Source: Shimazuella kribbensis DSM 45090 (lineage in GTDB: Bacteria > Bacillota > Bacilli > Thermoactinomycetales > Thermoactinomycetaceae). From it: a stretch of 64,000 nt of DNA. A model generated the notes under the pieces. That model saw only the letters and a list, made by a program, of their open reading frames with translations, had not been told where the DNA came from and ran no database searches. The DNA lies in the NCBI RefSeq assembly GCF_000428065.1, contig NZ_ATZF01000005.1, positions 124,001 to 188,000 on the forward strand. The letters are read 5' to 3'. Below are positions 7,447-15,960 of the stretch, piece after piece. Numbering within the stretch: the first letter of the stretch is position 1; the number at the start of each line of letters is the position of its first letter. A program made the translations under genes and the position numbers.

Positions 7447-7642
7447 GTGCTTGCACAGCTATTCTAATACAATCGCTACTCCACCTTGATGACAGCTTAT
7501 CGCCATTTGGTAGACCCAAAATTTTCTCACTTTGTAATCCGTGAAAAGAGTCAAGTGTACCATGTATTTGAAGCATTACTTTTAAGTTCAAGAAGTAGTT
7601 AAAAAGAACCGCCTTCTCTATAATTCAGAGAAGGCTATTTTT
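7447..7642 (+). repeat. R-repeat copy 3
   Basis: Shares CAATCGCTACT..., CGCCATTTGGTAGACCCAAAA, AGTCAAGTGTACCATG and the terminal CCTTCTCT...AGAGAAGG-T-run hairpin with the copy at 675. It follows the secreted-protein gene by about 120 nt and probably ends its transcript. Confidence 0.75.
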
Positions 7643-7710
7643 GTGATAAACCTGGTTTTATATTCGAGAGAAACTTTATATATTTGATAGCGATACAGTT
7701 CATCATTTTT

Positions 7711-7944
7711 TCATTTTTCTGCTAGTTCCCTTAACAAACAATTACATCGTCTAATAAAATCAAGAATGTTTTCAAGTTCCTTCTCATCATATCTCGATAA
7801 GATCTGATTCAAATCTTCGCCAAATGAGTGAAATAAGGGTAAAATATTTTTTTCTACCTTTTCTGGATTGATGTGATGAATCGGCTTTCTATTAAGAACC
7901 CCTTCATGAGTTGGGTAATGTTGTGCATCATACCATGGATGCGT
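7711..7944 (-). pseudogene. C-terminal remnant of a MarR-type regulator
   Basis: Read on the minus strand this encodes about 77 residues with no start codon, from THPWYDAQHY to NILDFIRRCNCLLRELAEK and a stop. The ending (F...L..I...Y...EL..ILDFI.RCN.LLRE) resembles the dimerisation helix of MarR-family regulators. The DNA-binding half is absent and an in-frame stop lies directly upstream. I judge it a gene fragment. Confidence 0.5.
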
Positions 7945-8185
7945 TCATTTACAAATAAGCCACTAACGACAGAATAACGAATAAACATCAGATGTGGAAA
8001 GAGTTACCATACACCGCTATTAAATTAAAATTGATTACTCTGAAATCTACTAAGCATAGGTAGCTTACCCATTCAGGATCTAGTCTAACATCCTAGTATC
8101 AATGCGATAAATATATCGAATTGTTATTCTATTATTAATAATATGATATTAAAGAGAGTACCGTCTTAAGCAATTCTAGCATCAA

Positions 8186-8318
8186 CAGTGTATCGTCGTT
8201 TGGGGATATTTTATATGTGACGCTGATATACACTGGATCATGGATCTAAGATTAATCTGCATGATAAATCCCCAAATCGCAGACCATAATATTTCTGTCT
8301 ATGATTTTGGGGTTTTTT
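8186..8318 (+). promoter_or_regulatory. Orphan attenuator-like RNA with terminator
   Basis: CCCCAAATC..AGAC (8270-8284) pairs with GTCT..GATTTTGGGG (8297-8312) and is followed by TTTTTT, a good terminator on the plus strand. The same 5' arm can instead pair with TTTGGGGAT at 8199-8207, which lies in the loop of another stem (CAGTGTAT 8186-8193 with ATACACTG 8228-8235). These mutually exclusive pairings are how riboswitches and attenuators work. No plus-strand gene follows: the next gene is on the other strand. It may be a free-standing small RNA or the leader of a lost gene. No known riboswitch class recognised. Confidence 0.45.
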
Positions 8319-8409
8319 AAGATCAAAAATCCCGACTTTAAGTAATATAGACCGCAACTACTTCTTTATCAGAGAAATGTTTTTCGTTTGTACAACAGGC
8401 TCAAAAGAA

Positions 8410-8862
8410 TTAATGCCAATCTGTTTTGTAATAAGGAATAATACCTCCGTCTGTACCAGCCCATGATTTATAGGGGTTTCTATCCCATAATTGTGGAGTG
8501 TGACAAGAATGTTGTCCGTAATCAACGGTGTCATTTCCTCCTATGTCATCGCAATGTAATTCTTTTCCATCGCTTCTTTGGATAAACGCATCGGCGTAAC
8601 CATTCCAAGGAGCAGCATTATATAAATACACTCTAGCCCAAGCAGTATGACAGTAAGCACTTCCCCATAGTTGTAAATAACCGCCTGAAAAGTACTGGGT
8701 TTCGTACACAAAAGCGTTTTTGTAGGCACACCCAGTGGTATATGGATTGGTACTGTCATACGTTAAATTTGCAGCGTCAACCTTTTGTGTTTGGATAAAA
8801 AGACTAGAGACAACTAAGGCTAATGCAAACATCACCGCCAGACCTACACGATACCTTTTCAT
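8410..8862 (-). CDS. Secreted DUF2690-type protein
   Basis: 150 residues with a signal peptide (MKRYRVGLAVMFALALVVSS, probable cleavage near VDA-AN at residue 31). The mature protein is rich in Cys, Trp and Tyr, with YDSTNPYTTGCAYKNAFV and GSAYCHTAWARVYLY, the pattern of DUF2690 extracellular proteins common in Bacillus and Streptomyces. Four cysteines could form two disulfides. ATG with AGGAGGG upstream on the minus strand. Function unknown. Confidence 0.75.
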   Translation of the reverse strand: MKRYRVGLAVMFALALVVSSLFIQTQKVDAANLTYDSTNPYTTGCAYKNAFVYETQYFSGGYLQLWGSAYCHTAWARVYLYNAAPWNGYADAFIQRSDGKELHCDDIGGNDTVDYGQHSCHTPQLWDRNPYKSWAGTDGGIIPYYKTDWH

Positions 8863-9101
8863 GTGAATCCCTCCTAATATTTATAGAAATCACAAAGAAA
8901 GATAAAGAATAAAATGTAAATCTATAATACTATTTATTATTGCAATAATATTATAAACAAAAAGAAATGTAAACGCTTTCTATTATGTAATTTATTACAT
9001 TTTTCTATATATTTTTTGATATAAAGAGTTCGATAAATAACTCTCATAACGATAGAAATGACACCAACAGAAGTGATTGTGTTCGGAGTAGTCCAATGAG
9101 A

Positions 9102-9127
9102 AATCGCCTCCTGTGCAGGGGGGCGAT
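9102..9127 (-). terminator. Hairpin terminator below the ArsA-tail pair
   Basis: AATCGCC.CCT pairs with AGG..GGCGATT around GTGC. The run is TTTTTA on the plus strand and TTTCT on the minus strand, so it may act both ways. The nearest upstream gene is the minus-strand pair ending at 9149. Confidence 0.55.
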
Positions 9128-9148
9128 TTTTATGTTTCATGTTTCTCA

Positions 9149-9373
9149 TTAATACTCAATATCGATTTTTTTCTCTTGGTGTACTTGTTGAGACTGTTTT
9201 TTTTCATTTTTTTCTATTTTTTGAATCATATGTGCTATTAAAGATTGGAGCCCCAATAACCCTTCTTTCTTTGCCTGCTGAAAATGTTTTTGTGTTTTTG
9301 ATTTTTCTTGGAATGTTTCACGAATCTCAAACAATTGATCAATCAATCGATGGGCTACCTCTTTTTTAATCAT
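9149..9373 (-). CDS. Small charged coiled-coil protein, unknown function
   Basis: 74 residues, strongly charged and helical: EVAHRLIDQLFEIRETFQEK, then QQAKKEGLLGLQSLIAHMIQKIEKNEKK, ending QVHQEKKIDIEY. Its ATG overlaps the stop of the upstream gene (ATGA at 9370-9373), so the two are translationally coupled. No family recognised. The coupling to an ArsA-tail domain suggests a partner protein. Confidence 0.55.
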   Translation of the reverse strand: MIKKEVAHRLIDQLFEIRETFQEKSKTQKHFQQAKKEGLLGLQSLIAHMIQKIEKNEKKQSQQVHQEKKIDIEY

Positions 9374-9642
9374 GATTTATCCTCCCCATCTTCCATCGTT
9401 GATTCACGGTCACCAAAACAGATACATAGTTGCTCCTCAATAAAACGGGCACCTAGAATGGGTCTTCCGGTCAATGATCGAGGCAACGTAACTTTTCTTC
9501 GATAGGGTCCCACTTGAATCATTAGTTCGTCTCCATGCTGTGTTACATCTAAATCTTTTCCTGTGGCAAAAGGGAGTGTGAAATAGAGAATAAACCCATC
9601 TTGTTCTTGCGAAAGAGCCAAGTGTACCATGCGTTGAAGCAT
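9370..9642 (-). CDS. Orphan HSP20-like C-terminal domain of an ArsA/GET3-family ATPase
   Basis: 90 residues. DGFILYFTLPFATGKDLDVTQHGDELMIQVGPYRRKVTLPRSLTGRPILGARFIEEQL follows the C-terminal HSP20-like domain of bacterial ArsA-family ATPases (LPF...DLDL...GDELVV.VG.YRR...LPR.L....V.GA). The ATPase part with the P-loop is absent: upstream lies an R-repeat, with which the first codons (MLQRMVHLA) overlap. So this is either a gene truncated by repeat-mediated recombination or a free-standing small chaperone-like protein. It is coupled to the coiled-coil gene at 9149. Confidence 0.6.
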   Translation of the reverse strand: MLQRMVHLALSQEQDGFILYFTLPFATGKDLDVTQHGDELMIQVGPYRRKVTLPRSLTGRPILGARFIEEQLCICFGDRESTMEDGEDKS

Positions 9643-9712
9643 TTCTTTCGATCGGAAGAAGTAGTTTGAATTGAAACAACCTTCTATATTAATCGGAGAA
9701 TGTTATTTTCGT
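9606..9712 (+). repeat. R-repeat copy 4 (3' half), fused to the ArsA-tail gene
   Basis: From AAGAGCCAAGTGTACCATGCG to a weaker terminal hairpin near 9680-9712. The 5' half of the repeat is replaced by the coding sequence of the HSP20-like domain, so the minus-strand gene begins inside the repeat. Confidence 0.6.
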
Positions 9713-9907
9713 TGTGCATTTAATTAGATAAATATGTAAAGTGTTTTATAGGAGGCGATTTTTTATTTCAGGTTTTTATGAAGCAGATTCTGGTGGGTCA
9801 GTTTTTAGTTTGATGGATAGACATAATTTCGTTATTGAATATGTGTTACCTTCTAAAAAAGAATCCCATCTAAGATATTCACTTTTTTCTAATAGGAGGA
9901 GTTATTT

Positions 9908-10603
9908 TTGGTACGAATTCTCATAGTGGAAGATGATGAACAGATTAGTTTGCGCCTGCAAGCGATGTTAAAAAAATATGGATATGAGGCTTATTGTGCA
10001 GTTGATTTTCAGAAAATCACAAAAATTTTCTCTGAAATACAGCCAAATTTGGTTTTATTGGATGTAAATCTCCCTTATTTTGATGGTTTTTACTGGTGCA
10101 GACAACTTCGCTTACTTTCTAATTGTCCGATTTTATTTATCTCTGCTCGTGAAGGTAAGATGGATCAGATAATGGCATTAGAGAATGGCGCTGATGATTA
10201 TATCACCAAGCCATTTGAGTTAGATGTGGTTATAGCCAAAATTCGCAGCCATTTACGACGTGCGTATGGTGAGTATGCACTTTCTAATGCAGAACGTTTA
10301 CTTAATATAAATGGTCTGATTCTCTACCTAGATCGTTTTGAATTAGTTTACCGCGGTGAAAAGATAGAGCTTACAAAAAAAGAACTTGTGCTGATGGAAG
10401 TATTGATGAATGCAGGGGATCGGGTAATGAGCAGAGATCATTTATTAGAAAAACTATGGGATGAACATACCTTTGTCGATGAGAATACACTAAGCGTTTA
10501 CATAACGAGAATACGTAAAAAAATGAAGCTCATTGGGCTTGTAGGTGCTGTTGAAACAGTACGAGGAGTCGGATATCGATTGTTGAAAGTATGGGGTGAA
10601 TGA
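9908..10603 (+). CDS. Bce-type response regulator (module 1)
   Basis: 231 residues, OmpR type. Receiver with EDDEQ, Asp52 in LVLLDVNLPYFDG, and Lys in DYITKPFELDV; DNA-binding domain ending FVDENTLSVYITRIRKKM...VRGVGYRLL, typical of BceR-like regulators. TTG start at 9908 with AGGAGGAG 7 nt upstream. Its stop overlaps the kinase start. It should bind the inverted repeat at 11581 in front of the transporter genes. Confidence 0.9.
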   Translation: MVRILIVEDDEQISLRLQAMLKKYGYEAYCAVDFQKITKIFSEIQPNLVLLDVNLPYFDGFYWCRQLRLLSNCPILFISAREGKMDQIMALENGADDYITKPFELDVVIAKIRSHLRRAYGEYALSNAERLLNINGLILYLDRFELVYRGEKIELTKKELVLMEVLMNAGDRVMSRDHLLEKLWDEHTFVDENTLSVYITRIRKKMKLIGLVGAVETVRGVGYRLLKVWGE

Positions 10604-11634
10604 AAATGAAGTTGTTTTTGCGTGAACATTTGGTTTTATTTTTTTTCTATCTTAAACAATTAACGATTGTGGCTATTGTATTTTGGTTTGGTGAATATCG
10701 TAACTTTTCGAGTTTATTCTATGCTGTTTTTCTAAGTATTTCGGTTTTGATAATTTATTTGTTTTACCGTTATGTTCGTTATCGGACCTACTATCAGCGT
10801 CTTACAAAACTTCCAGTGAAACTAGAGGAAACGGTAACTCCATTATCTGATGCATCAGTACCAAAAAAATTGCAGCACTTATTAGAGACTCAATATCGAT
10901 TGTATAAAGATAAGCTCTATCAGTATCAAGCGAAGCAAGAAAAGCATTTAGCATTTGTTAATTTATGGGTTCATCAGATGAAAACACCTTTATCCGTTAT
11001 TTCGCTGATTTTCCAAGAAGAGAACAGTCCTGTGTTAGAACAAATTCGAGAAGAAACAGAAAAAGTATCGAATGGTTTAGAATTGATCCTGTATACATCC
11101 CGATTAGATGCATTTGAAAAAGATTTTCAAGTAGAACAGATCGAATTAGCATCTTTATTAAAACAAGTATTAAAAGAAAACAAGCGATTGTTTATTAAGC
11201 ATAAGATCTTTCCTGATTTTCAAGTAGATGATCAGTTGGTAATTTGCTCAGATAAGAAATGGTTGGCTTTTGTGATCAAACAGATTTTGACGAATGCAGT
11301 ACGTTATTCTGCTGAAAAGGGGCAAGTTGTCAAAATCGCGTCTTCCCAACAAGGGAATAAAATCAGCTTAGAAATAACTGACCACGGAGTAGGAATTCCT
11401 ACAGAAGATATTAATCGTGTGTTTGATGTCCATTATACTGGGAGGAATGGGAGGAAGTTTAGAGAGTCTACAGGTATGGGATTGTATTTAGTGCGAGAAG
11501 TTTGCCATCGTATGCATCACCAGATAGAGATGGAGTCAACTGTTGGCATCGGGACCACCTTAAGGATTTATTTTTCTAACAACCATTCTTACAACAATGT
11601 AAGAATGGTTTCAACTAATTCGATAGGTAATTAA
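10600..11634 (+). CDS. Bce-type intramembrane-sensing histidine kinase (module 1)
   Basis: 344 residues. Two membrane helices (about 9-30 and 38-58) with a very short external loop, the hallmark of BceS-like kinases that read the state of their cognate ABC transporter. H-box FVNLWVHQMKTPLSVI (His125), N-box ILTNAVRYS, DHGVGIP and STGMGLYLVREV. ATGA overlap with the regulator. After GTTLRIYFS, where the module 2 kinase stops, this protein runs on for 18 residues through the operator palindrome, so the extension is a by-product of the regulatory site or a late stop. Confidence 0.9.
   Translation: MKMKLFLREHLVLFFFYLKQLTIVAIVFWFGEYRNFSSLFYAVFLSISVLIIYLFYRYVRYRTYYQRLTKLPVKLEETVTPLSDASVPKKLQHLLETQYRLYKDKLYQYQAKQEKHLAFVNLWVHQMKTPLSVISLIFQEENSPVLEQIREETEKVSNGLELILYTSRLDAFEKDFQVEQIELASLLKQVLKENKRLFIKHKIFPDFQVDDQLVICSDKKWLAFVIKQILTNAVRYSAEKGQVVKIASSQQGNKISLEITDHGVGIPTEDINRVFDVHYTGRNGRKFRESTGMGLYLVREVCHRMHHQIEMESTVGIGTTLRIYFSNNHSYNNVRMVSTNSIGN
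11581..11610 (+). promoter_or_regulatory. BceR-type operator within the kinase 3' end
   Basis: A perfect inverted repeat with 13-bp arms and the loop ACAA. Its core TTACA-N4-TGTAA matches the known BceR-family consensus TNACA-N4-TGTAA. It lies 67 nt before the ATPase start, the usual place for activation of the transporter promoter, and has no T-run, so it is not a terminator. Confidence 0.75.
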
Positions 11635-11676
11635 GCAGCAATTCGTTATGGTAGCAATATAAAAGGGGGTTTTTCA

Positions 11677-12423
11677 ATGAATGTATTAAAAATCGAAGAA
11701 TTGTATAAGGTGCATAGTGGAAATGTGTTAGTAAGTGCATTAAATGGTATTAGTTTTGATCTTCAATCCGAAGAACGAGTAGGGATCATGGGGCCGTCAG
11801 GTAGTGGGAAAACAACATTGTTGAATATCGTTTCTACCATAGATGAACCCACTTCTGGTCAAGTGATCATAACAGGAAATGATACGGGACGAATTCCCTT
11901 TCATGAACGTAGTTTGATCCGCCGAAAATTAGGATTCGTTTTTCAAAATTTCAATTTGCTGGACAATCTAACCGTTCGGGAAAATATTACCCTTCCTCTA
12001 GTGATGAATAGCTTTAAAGCAAATGAGATTACAGTTCGATTAGAAAAAGTGGCTGATCAATTAAATATGAAATCTATTCTTGATAAATATGTTTTTGAAC
12101 TCTCAGGTGGACAAGCACAACGAGTAGCGATTGCTCGGGCAATCATTCATACTCCTTTTCTTATCCTAGCAGATGAACCAACAGGTAATTTAGATTCAAA
12201 AACATCTCGAGATGTGATGGAACTACTCTGTAATGTGCAAGAAACGGAAAAATCGGCAATGCTATTAGTTACACATGATCCTGTTATCGCTAGTTATTGT
12301 CATCGGGTTATTTTTCTGAAAGATGGGAAAATAGTGAATGAAATTCACCAAGGAGAGAATAGGCAAACCTTTTTCCAACGTATCATTGATTTGCTTTCTT
12401 TATTGGAAGGTGACCTAAGATGA
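11677..12423 (+). CDS. Bce-type ABC transporter ATP-binding protein (module 1)
   Basis: 248 residues with Walker A GPSGSGKTTL, Q-loop FVFQNFNLLD, signature [14 protein letters not shown], Walker B LILADEPTGNLDS and the H-loop VTHD. This is the MacB/BceA class, which removes cell-wall-active peptide antibiotics from their lipid targets together with the FtsX-like permease. ATG at 11677 with AAAGGGGG upstream. Its last codon overlaps the permease start (ATGA). Confidence 0.92.
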   Translation: MNVLKIEELYKVHSGNVLVSALNGISFDLQSEERVGIMGPSGSGKTTLLNIVSTIDEPTSGQVIITGNDTGRIPFHERSLIRRKLGFVFQNFNLLDNLTVRENITLPLVMNSFKANEITVRLEKVADQLNMKSILDKYVFELSGGQAQRVAIARAIIHTPFLILADEPTGNLDSKTSRDVMELLCNVQETEKSAMLLVTHDPVIASYCHRVIFLKDGKIVNEIHQGENRQTFFQRIIDLLSLLEGDLR

Positions 12424-14285
12424 GTATGTCAAGATTGGCTTTTCAAGGAGTTAGGCGGAATGCAAGAAGTTATTTGGCGTATTTTCTATGCAATGTCATT
12501 ATCGTAACTACCTTGTTTTTAAGCAATATTCTCAACACGCATCCATTGAAGATGAAATATTTATCAGGAATTGTTGACTATACATTAATAGAACGAATCT
12601 TAAATATTAGTAGTTTCTCTCAATCTGTATACATTCCTATCTTATTGCTTTTTTTGTTTTTTTCGATCAGTTTTTTTCTTCAAGTTCAAAAAAAAGAAAT
12701 TGCTCAATTCTTATTACATGGTGCATCATTTGTACAACTTAGCATCATCCTATTTCTCAAACAGATGCTGATTGGCGTAGCAACGATCATCTCAGGGATT
12801 ATACTTGGACTATCCCTTAGTAAATTATTCTTTATTCTTATCGCTCCGCTGACATCTATGCCGAGGATATTACCATTTTATTTTCCGTTAAATGCTATGT
12901 TTTGGACCGGACTGATGATCGGTGGTCTATTTTTATTAAGTGCACTGATTACCATTCTTTTGATTCGATTCCAAAAAGTTATTTCTCTCCTTCAAGGAAA
13001 ATCCTTTGCAAAATCTAGAGCTAAGAGTTTGTTCTTTGTCATTGGTATCGTCATGCTTGGGGTCGGGAAAGGCTTTTATGCAATGGATTGGGATGAAGGA
13101 TATATCCTAATTCCATGCTTCTGTATAGGGAGTTATTTCGTGATTGCCCATCTAGGTGCTTTTATTCAACAATTAGGGAAGTGGAACAATAGCCCAACTT
13201 ACTTGTTATGGGGAGCCCGCCAACGATTTCAATCCAAAGCATCTCCGATCGCTGGGGTGCTTGCTGCATTCTTTTTCTTTATAGCAATTTTTTTCACACA
13301 CATGGTTATAAGTGATATCCACAAAAAAGTCGATCAGCCGACAAAAAGTTCTTCATTCACGTATATCTTAGTTTTAAATTCATCTGGTAAGAATCAGCCA
13401 TATAAGGATGAAATTCGATTAAATCAAATGTTAGACCAAGAGAAAGTTTCCTATAAGTATAAAAAGTTTGATGCACTTTGGTTGGATGGAGTAGAAAGGA
13501 CAAAAGTATTACAATACTCTAATTATCAAGCTTTAACAGCTATGACGGGACAAAAGAAACGTCCAACATTACAAGATAATGAAGTACTTTATTTATATGA
13601 TGAATATACCAATAGGAAACAACAAAACGACCGTGTGTCAAAAGTATTAGAACTAGCGGGTATCTCCAAGCCTGTTCAGGTTCATAGGGAGTCGATAAAA
13701 TTATTTTCTTATGTAGATACCATTGTTGTCTCGGATAATACCTATGCAAAACTATCGAGACTCATTAAACCCACCGAACTAACCGGAGAAGAACCTAAAG
13801 TTTTGACAATAAGATATCTTGTTTATTTGGTACCCAAATGGATGAAAAGCGATCCAAAGTATGGCTCTCCTGAATTTAACATTAGTCAGAGATGGGAAAA
13901 GACTAATAATTTAATTGCTCGTGATCCTTTATTTACTGGGGAAAATGAAGGGTTATTTGGTGCAATTATTAGTTTCATTGCTGCTGTAAGTTTCCTCTAT
14001 TTCCGTAATCGAGTCGAACAAATGTCAGATGAAGAACAGTATCGGATTTTGGCTAAACTAGGCTGGTCAAGGCTGGAAACCCGTCGACTTGGAACATGTC
14101 AGATGATTTACCTATACTTTGGACCCTTTTTATTAGCAGCAGGTTTACACTTTTTGGGTGCAAGTATTTTGTTTACAAGAGATTTACCTATCCTATTATG
14201 GATTTCTATTGGATTGCAATGCTTATTATTGATTCTGTACTTTTTGTTTGCACGAATGTTGTATTTACGGAAAGTAACTACCTAG
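12420..14285 (+). CDS. Bce-type ABC transporter permease, FtsX-like (module 1)
   Basis: 621 residues, about ten membrane segments. Typical BceB layout: N-terminal helix, helices 2-4 (FtsX domain), further pairs around residues 150-260, a large extracytoplasmic domain of about 200 residues between segments seven and eight (around 300-500), and three C-terminal helices. The external domain is the presumed peptide-binding part and is the least similar between the two modules here. No terminator is obvious after it. Substrate unknown; lantibiotics and bacitracin-like peptides are usual. Confidence 0.9.
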   Translation: MSMSRLAFQGVRRNARSYLAYFLCNVIIVTTLFLSNILNTHPLKMKYLSGIVDYTLIERILNISSFSQSVYIPILLLFLFFSISFFLQVQKKEIAQFLLHGASFVQLSIILFLKQMLIGVATIISGIILGLSLSKLFFILIAPLTSMPRILPFYFPLNAMFWTGLMIGGLFLLSALITILLIRFQKVISLLQGKSFAKSRAKSLFFVIGIVMLGVGKGFYAMDWDEGYILIPCFCIGSYFVIAHLGAFIQQLGKWNNSPTYLLWGARQRFQSKASPIAGVLAAFFFFIAIFFTHMVISDIHKKVDQPTKSSSFTYILVLNSSGKNQPYKDEIRLNQMLDQEKVSYKYKKFDALWLDGVERTKVLQYSNYQALTAMTGQKKRPTLQDNEVLYLYDEYTNRKQQNDRVSKVLELAGISKPVQVHRESIKLFSYVDTIVVSDNTYAKLSRLIKPTELTGEEPKVLTIRYLVYLVPKWMKSDPKYGSPEFNISQRWEKTNNLIARDPLFTGENEGLFGAIISFIAAVSFLYFRNRVEQMSDEEQYRILAKLGWSRLETRRLGTCQMIYLYFGPFLLAAGLHFLGASILFTRDLPILLWISIGLQCLLLILYFLFARMLYLRKVTT

Positions 14286-14493
14286 GTGCTAAAAATACAA
14301 AATATCTCCTTAATGGTGTGCATATCTAACCAAATCTTTGACAGGAAATTTCCTACTATTCAATTTTCCTATTAACAAGAGATTACTATGTGATAAAATA
14401 GTGTACATATAGGAACATTTGTTTTTTTGGGATTTTTGCTAACGAATGTAGAGGTTACAAATTTAAAAATCAGAATGTTTAGGAGAGATTGGT

Positions 14494-14946
14494 TTGGGAT
14501 TAGCTAAGCAAATGATGAACGATTGGATACAGCATCGAAATGTGTTGGAGGAACTGCTAAAACAGATTCATGATGAACATATTGATTTTAAACCTTGGGA
14601 TGATGCTATGACGCTTGGCGAACTTGTATTACACATTGCAGGATGGAATGATGTGTTCGTTTCGATGGTAAAAACAGAAAAATTTGCTACACCAGATATA
14701 CCCGAATGTAAAAATATAGAAGATGTTCGTAAGGCAGTAAAGAATTTTACGGAAAAAACAAAGGCTACCTATAAGTCATTCACTGATGATGAGTTGGAAG
14801 CTGAAAATAATTCGTTACATCCAAAACTACAAGGACCTAAGAAAAAGTATCTCACCGCGATGTACGATCACGAAGTTCACCATAAAGGTCAACTTTTCAT
14901 ATATGCACGTATGATTGGTGTAAAAGAACTGCCATTTTTCCGGTAA
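14494..14946 (+). CDS. DinB-family protein
   Basis: 150 residues with the four-helix DinB/YfiT fold. The three metal-binding histidines fit LVLHIAGWNDVF and DHEVHHKGQLFIY. TTG start at 14494 with AGGAG 8 nt upstream. DinB-like proteins include thiol-dependent S-transferases (for example BstA with bacillithiol) but the individual role is not predictable. A second, different DinB protein lies at 51071. Confidence 0.85.
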   Translation: MGLAKQMMNDWIQHRNVLEELLKQIHDEHIDFKPWDDAMTLGELVLHIAGWNDVFVSMVKTEKFATPDIPECKNIEDVRKAVKNFTEKTKATYKSFTDDELEAENNSLHPKLQGPKKKYLTAMYDHEVHHKGQLFIYARMIGVKELPFFR

Positions 14947-15027
14947 TTTTTAACCATTTCTAATGAAAGAAAAGGAAAGACAACGACAAAGAGTGTTTTA
15001 TTAAACTTGAATTTGACTATGTCTTGG

Positions 15028-15205
15028 ATAGTTATAACAATACAACCGTCACAGTACTTCTCATGACAGCCTATCTCCATTTAGTAGACCCAAAATTTAT
15101 GCATTTTGTTATCCGAGAAAAAAGCCAAGTGTACCATGCTTTGAAGCATTTGTTTCAAAGGAAAGAAAAGTGAATCGCCTCCAATTAATTTGGAGGCGAT
15201 TTTTA
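15028..15205 (+). repeat. R-repeat copy 5
   Basis: Shares TATAACAATACAACCG, ATTTAGTAGACCCAAAATTT, AAGCCAAGTGTACCATGC and AAGCATTTGTTTCAAAGG with the other copies, and ends in a hairpin with T-run (AATCGCCTCC...GGAGGCGATTTTT). The terminal stem has a different sequence from copy 1 but keeps pairing, a compensatory pattern. Confidence 0.75.
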
Positions 15206-15258
15206 TGTTAAGGTATCGGTATGAACACCAGTAACAAGAAAACAACTTGTGATGAACA

Positions 15259-15687
15259 CTACTGGAAACGAGAGACGAAACGGCGTTGCCAAGGTGTTTC
15301 AACGGCGTGCGGAGCGTAGTGTTGCCGGATATAGGCGACAGCCTGGTGGTTAGGTACCCCATCAATCACGGCGAGGCAAGCAAGTGCAGTACCAGTGCGT
15401 CCATTCCCTCCACCACAAGCGATTTCGACCCGTTCAAATTCAGCTCGTTCCCATGCTTCGCGAAGAGCCTCAGCGGTTGTATCGCGGTTGATTGGTAGCC
15501 AGAAATCAGGCCAATGGATCCAGCGGTTTTCCCATGCTACGGGTGATGGACGGTGTCCCAGAAGGTAGAGCGCGAAGGTGGGCTGTGGTCCTGGTAGAAG
15601 TGGGCGTCTTAGTGCTCGGCCGCGGATGAGTCGGCCTGAGGGAAGTCGCAACACACCTGATGACGTGGGTTCCCATGTATTGGTCAC
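15259..15687 (-). CDS. Protein-tyrosine phosphatase-like protein, GC-rich, probably transferred
   Basis: 142 residues from a GTG at 15687 (AGGAAGGTGA upstream). The P-loop ACGGGNGRTG gives Cys91 and Arg97, the CX5R core of tyrosine/dual-specificity phosphatases, but the usual His before the Cys is Ala. WDPxSxGVLRLPSGR-like start and HAVETPWQRRFV end resemble an actinomycete family of short phosphatases. The gene is roughly 60% GC by counting two lines, against a window in the mid-30s, and uses GC-ending codons, so recent transfer from a high-GC organism is likely. Confidence 0.8.
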   Translation of the reverse strand: MTNTWEPTSSGVLRLPSGRLIRGRALRRPLLPGPQPTFALYLLGHRPSPVAWENRWIHWPDFWLPINRDTTAEALREAWERAEFERVEIACGGGNGRTGTALACLAVIDGVPNHQAVAYIRQHYAPHAVETPWQRRFVSRFQ

Positions 15688-15960
15688 AGTATCACCTTCC
15701 TGTATTATAAATTCCTCTTTCCTTGATTGTACATATGATTTTCCCTGACAGGTTTTTTCTTTTTCCACACCTATCTATTTCTCATTTCTTTCTTTTTCAT
15801 TTGCCATCTAAATGATTCCTACTATTCTAATATTATTAATGGTCCTCTCATAGTTTGTTTTAGAACTTCTTTTTTTTAGAATCATATTAATCTGTTACAT
15901 ATAATTCTATTGGGCGAATGATAGACAAAATCAAGAAATGCTCCTTCTAACTCTAAAGAA

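Noticed and set aside
9741-9926. 61-codon frame before the module 1 regulator
   Set aside because: No family and it overlaps the regulator start; more likely leader DNA.
11581-11610. Palindrome as a terminator of the regulator-kinase genes
   Set aside because: There is no T-run after it, and its core fits the BceR consensus, so an operator is the better reading.
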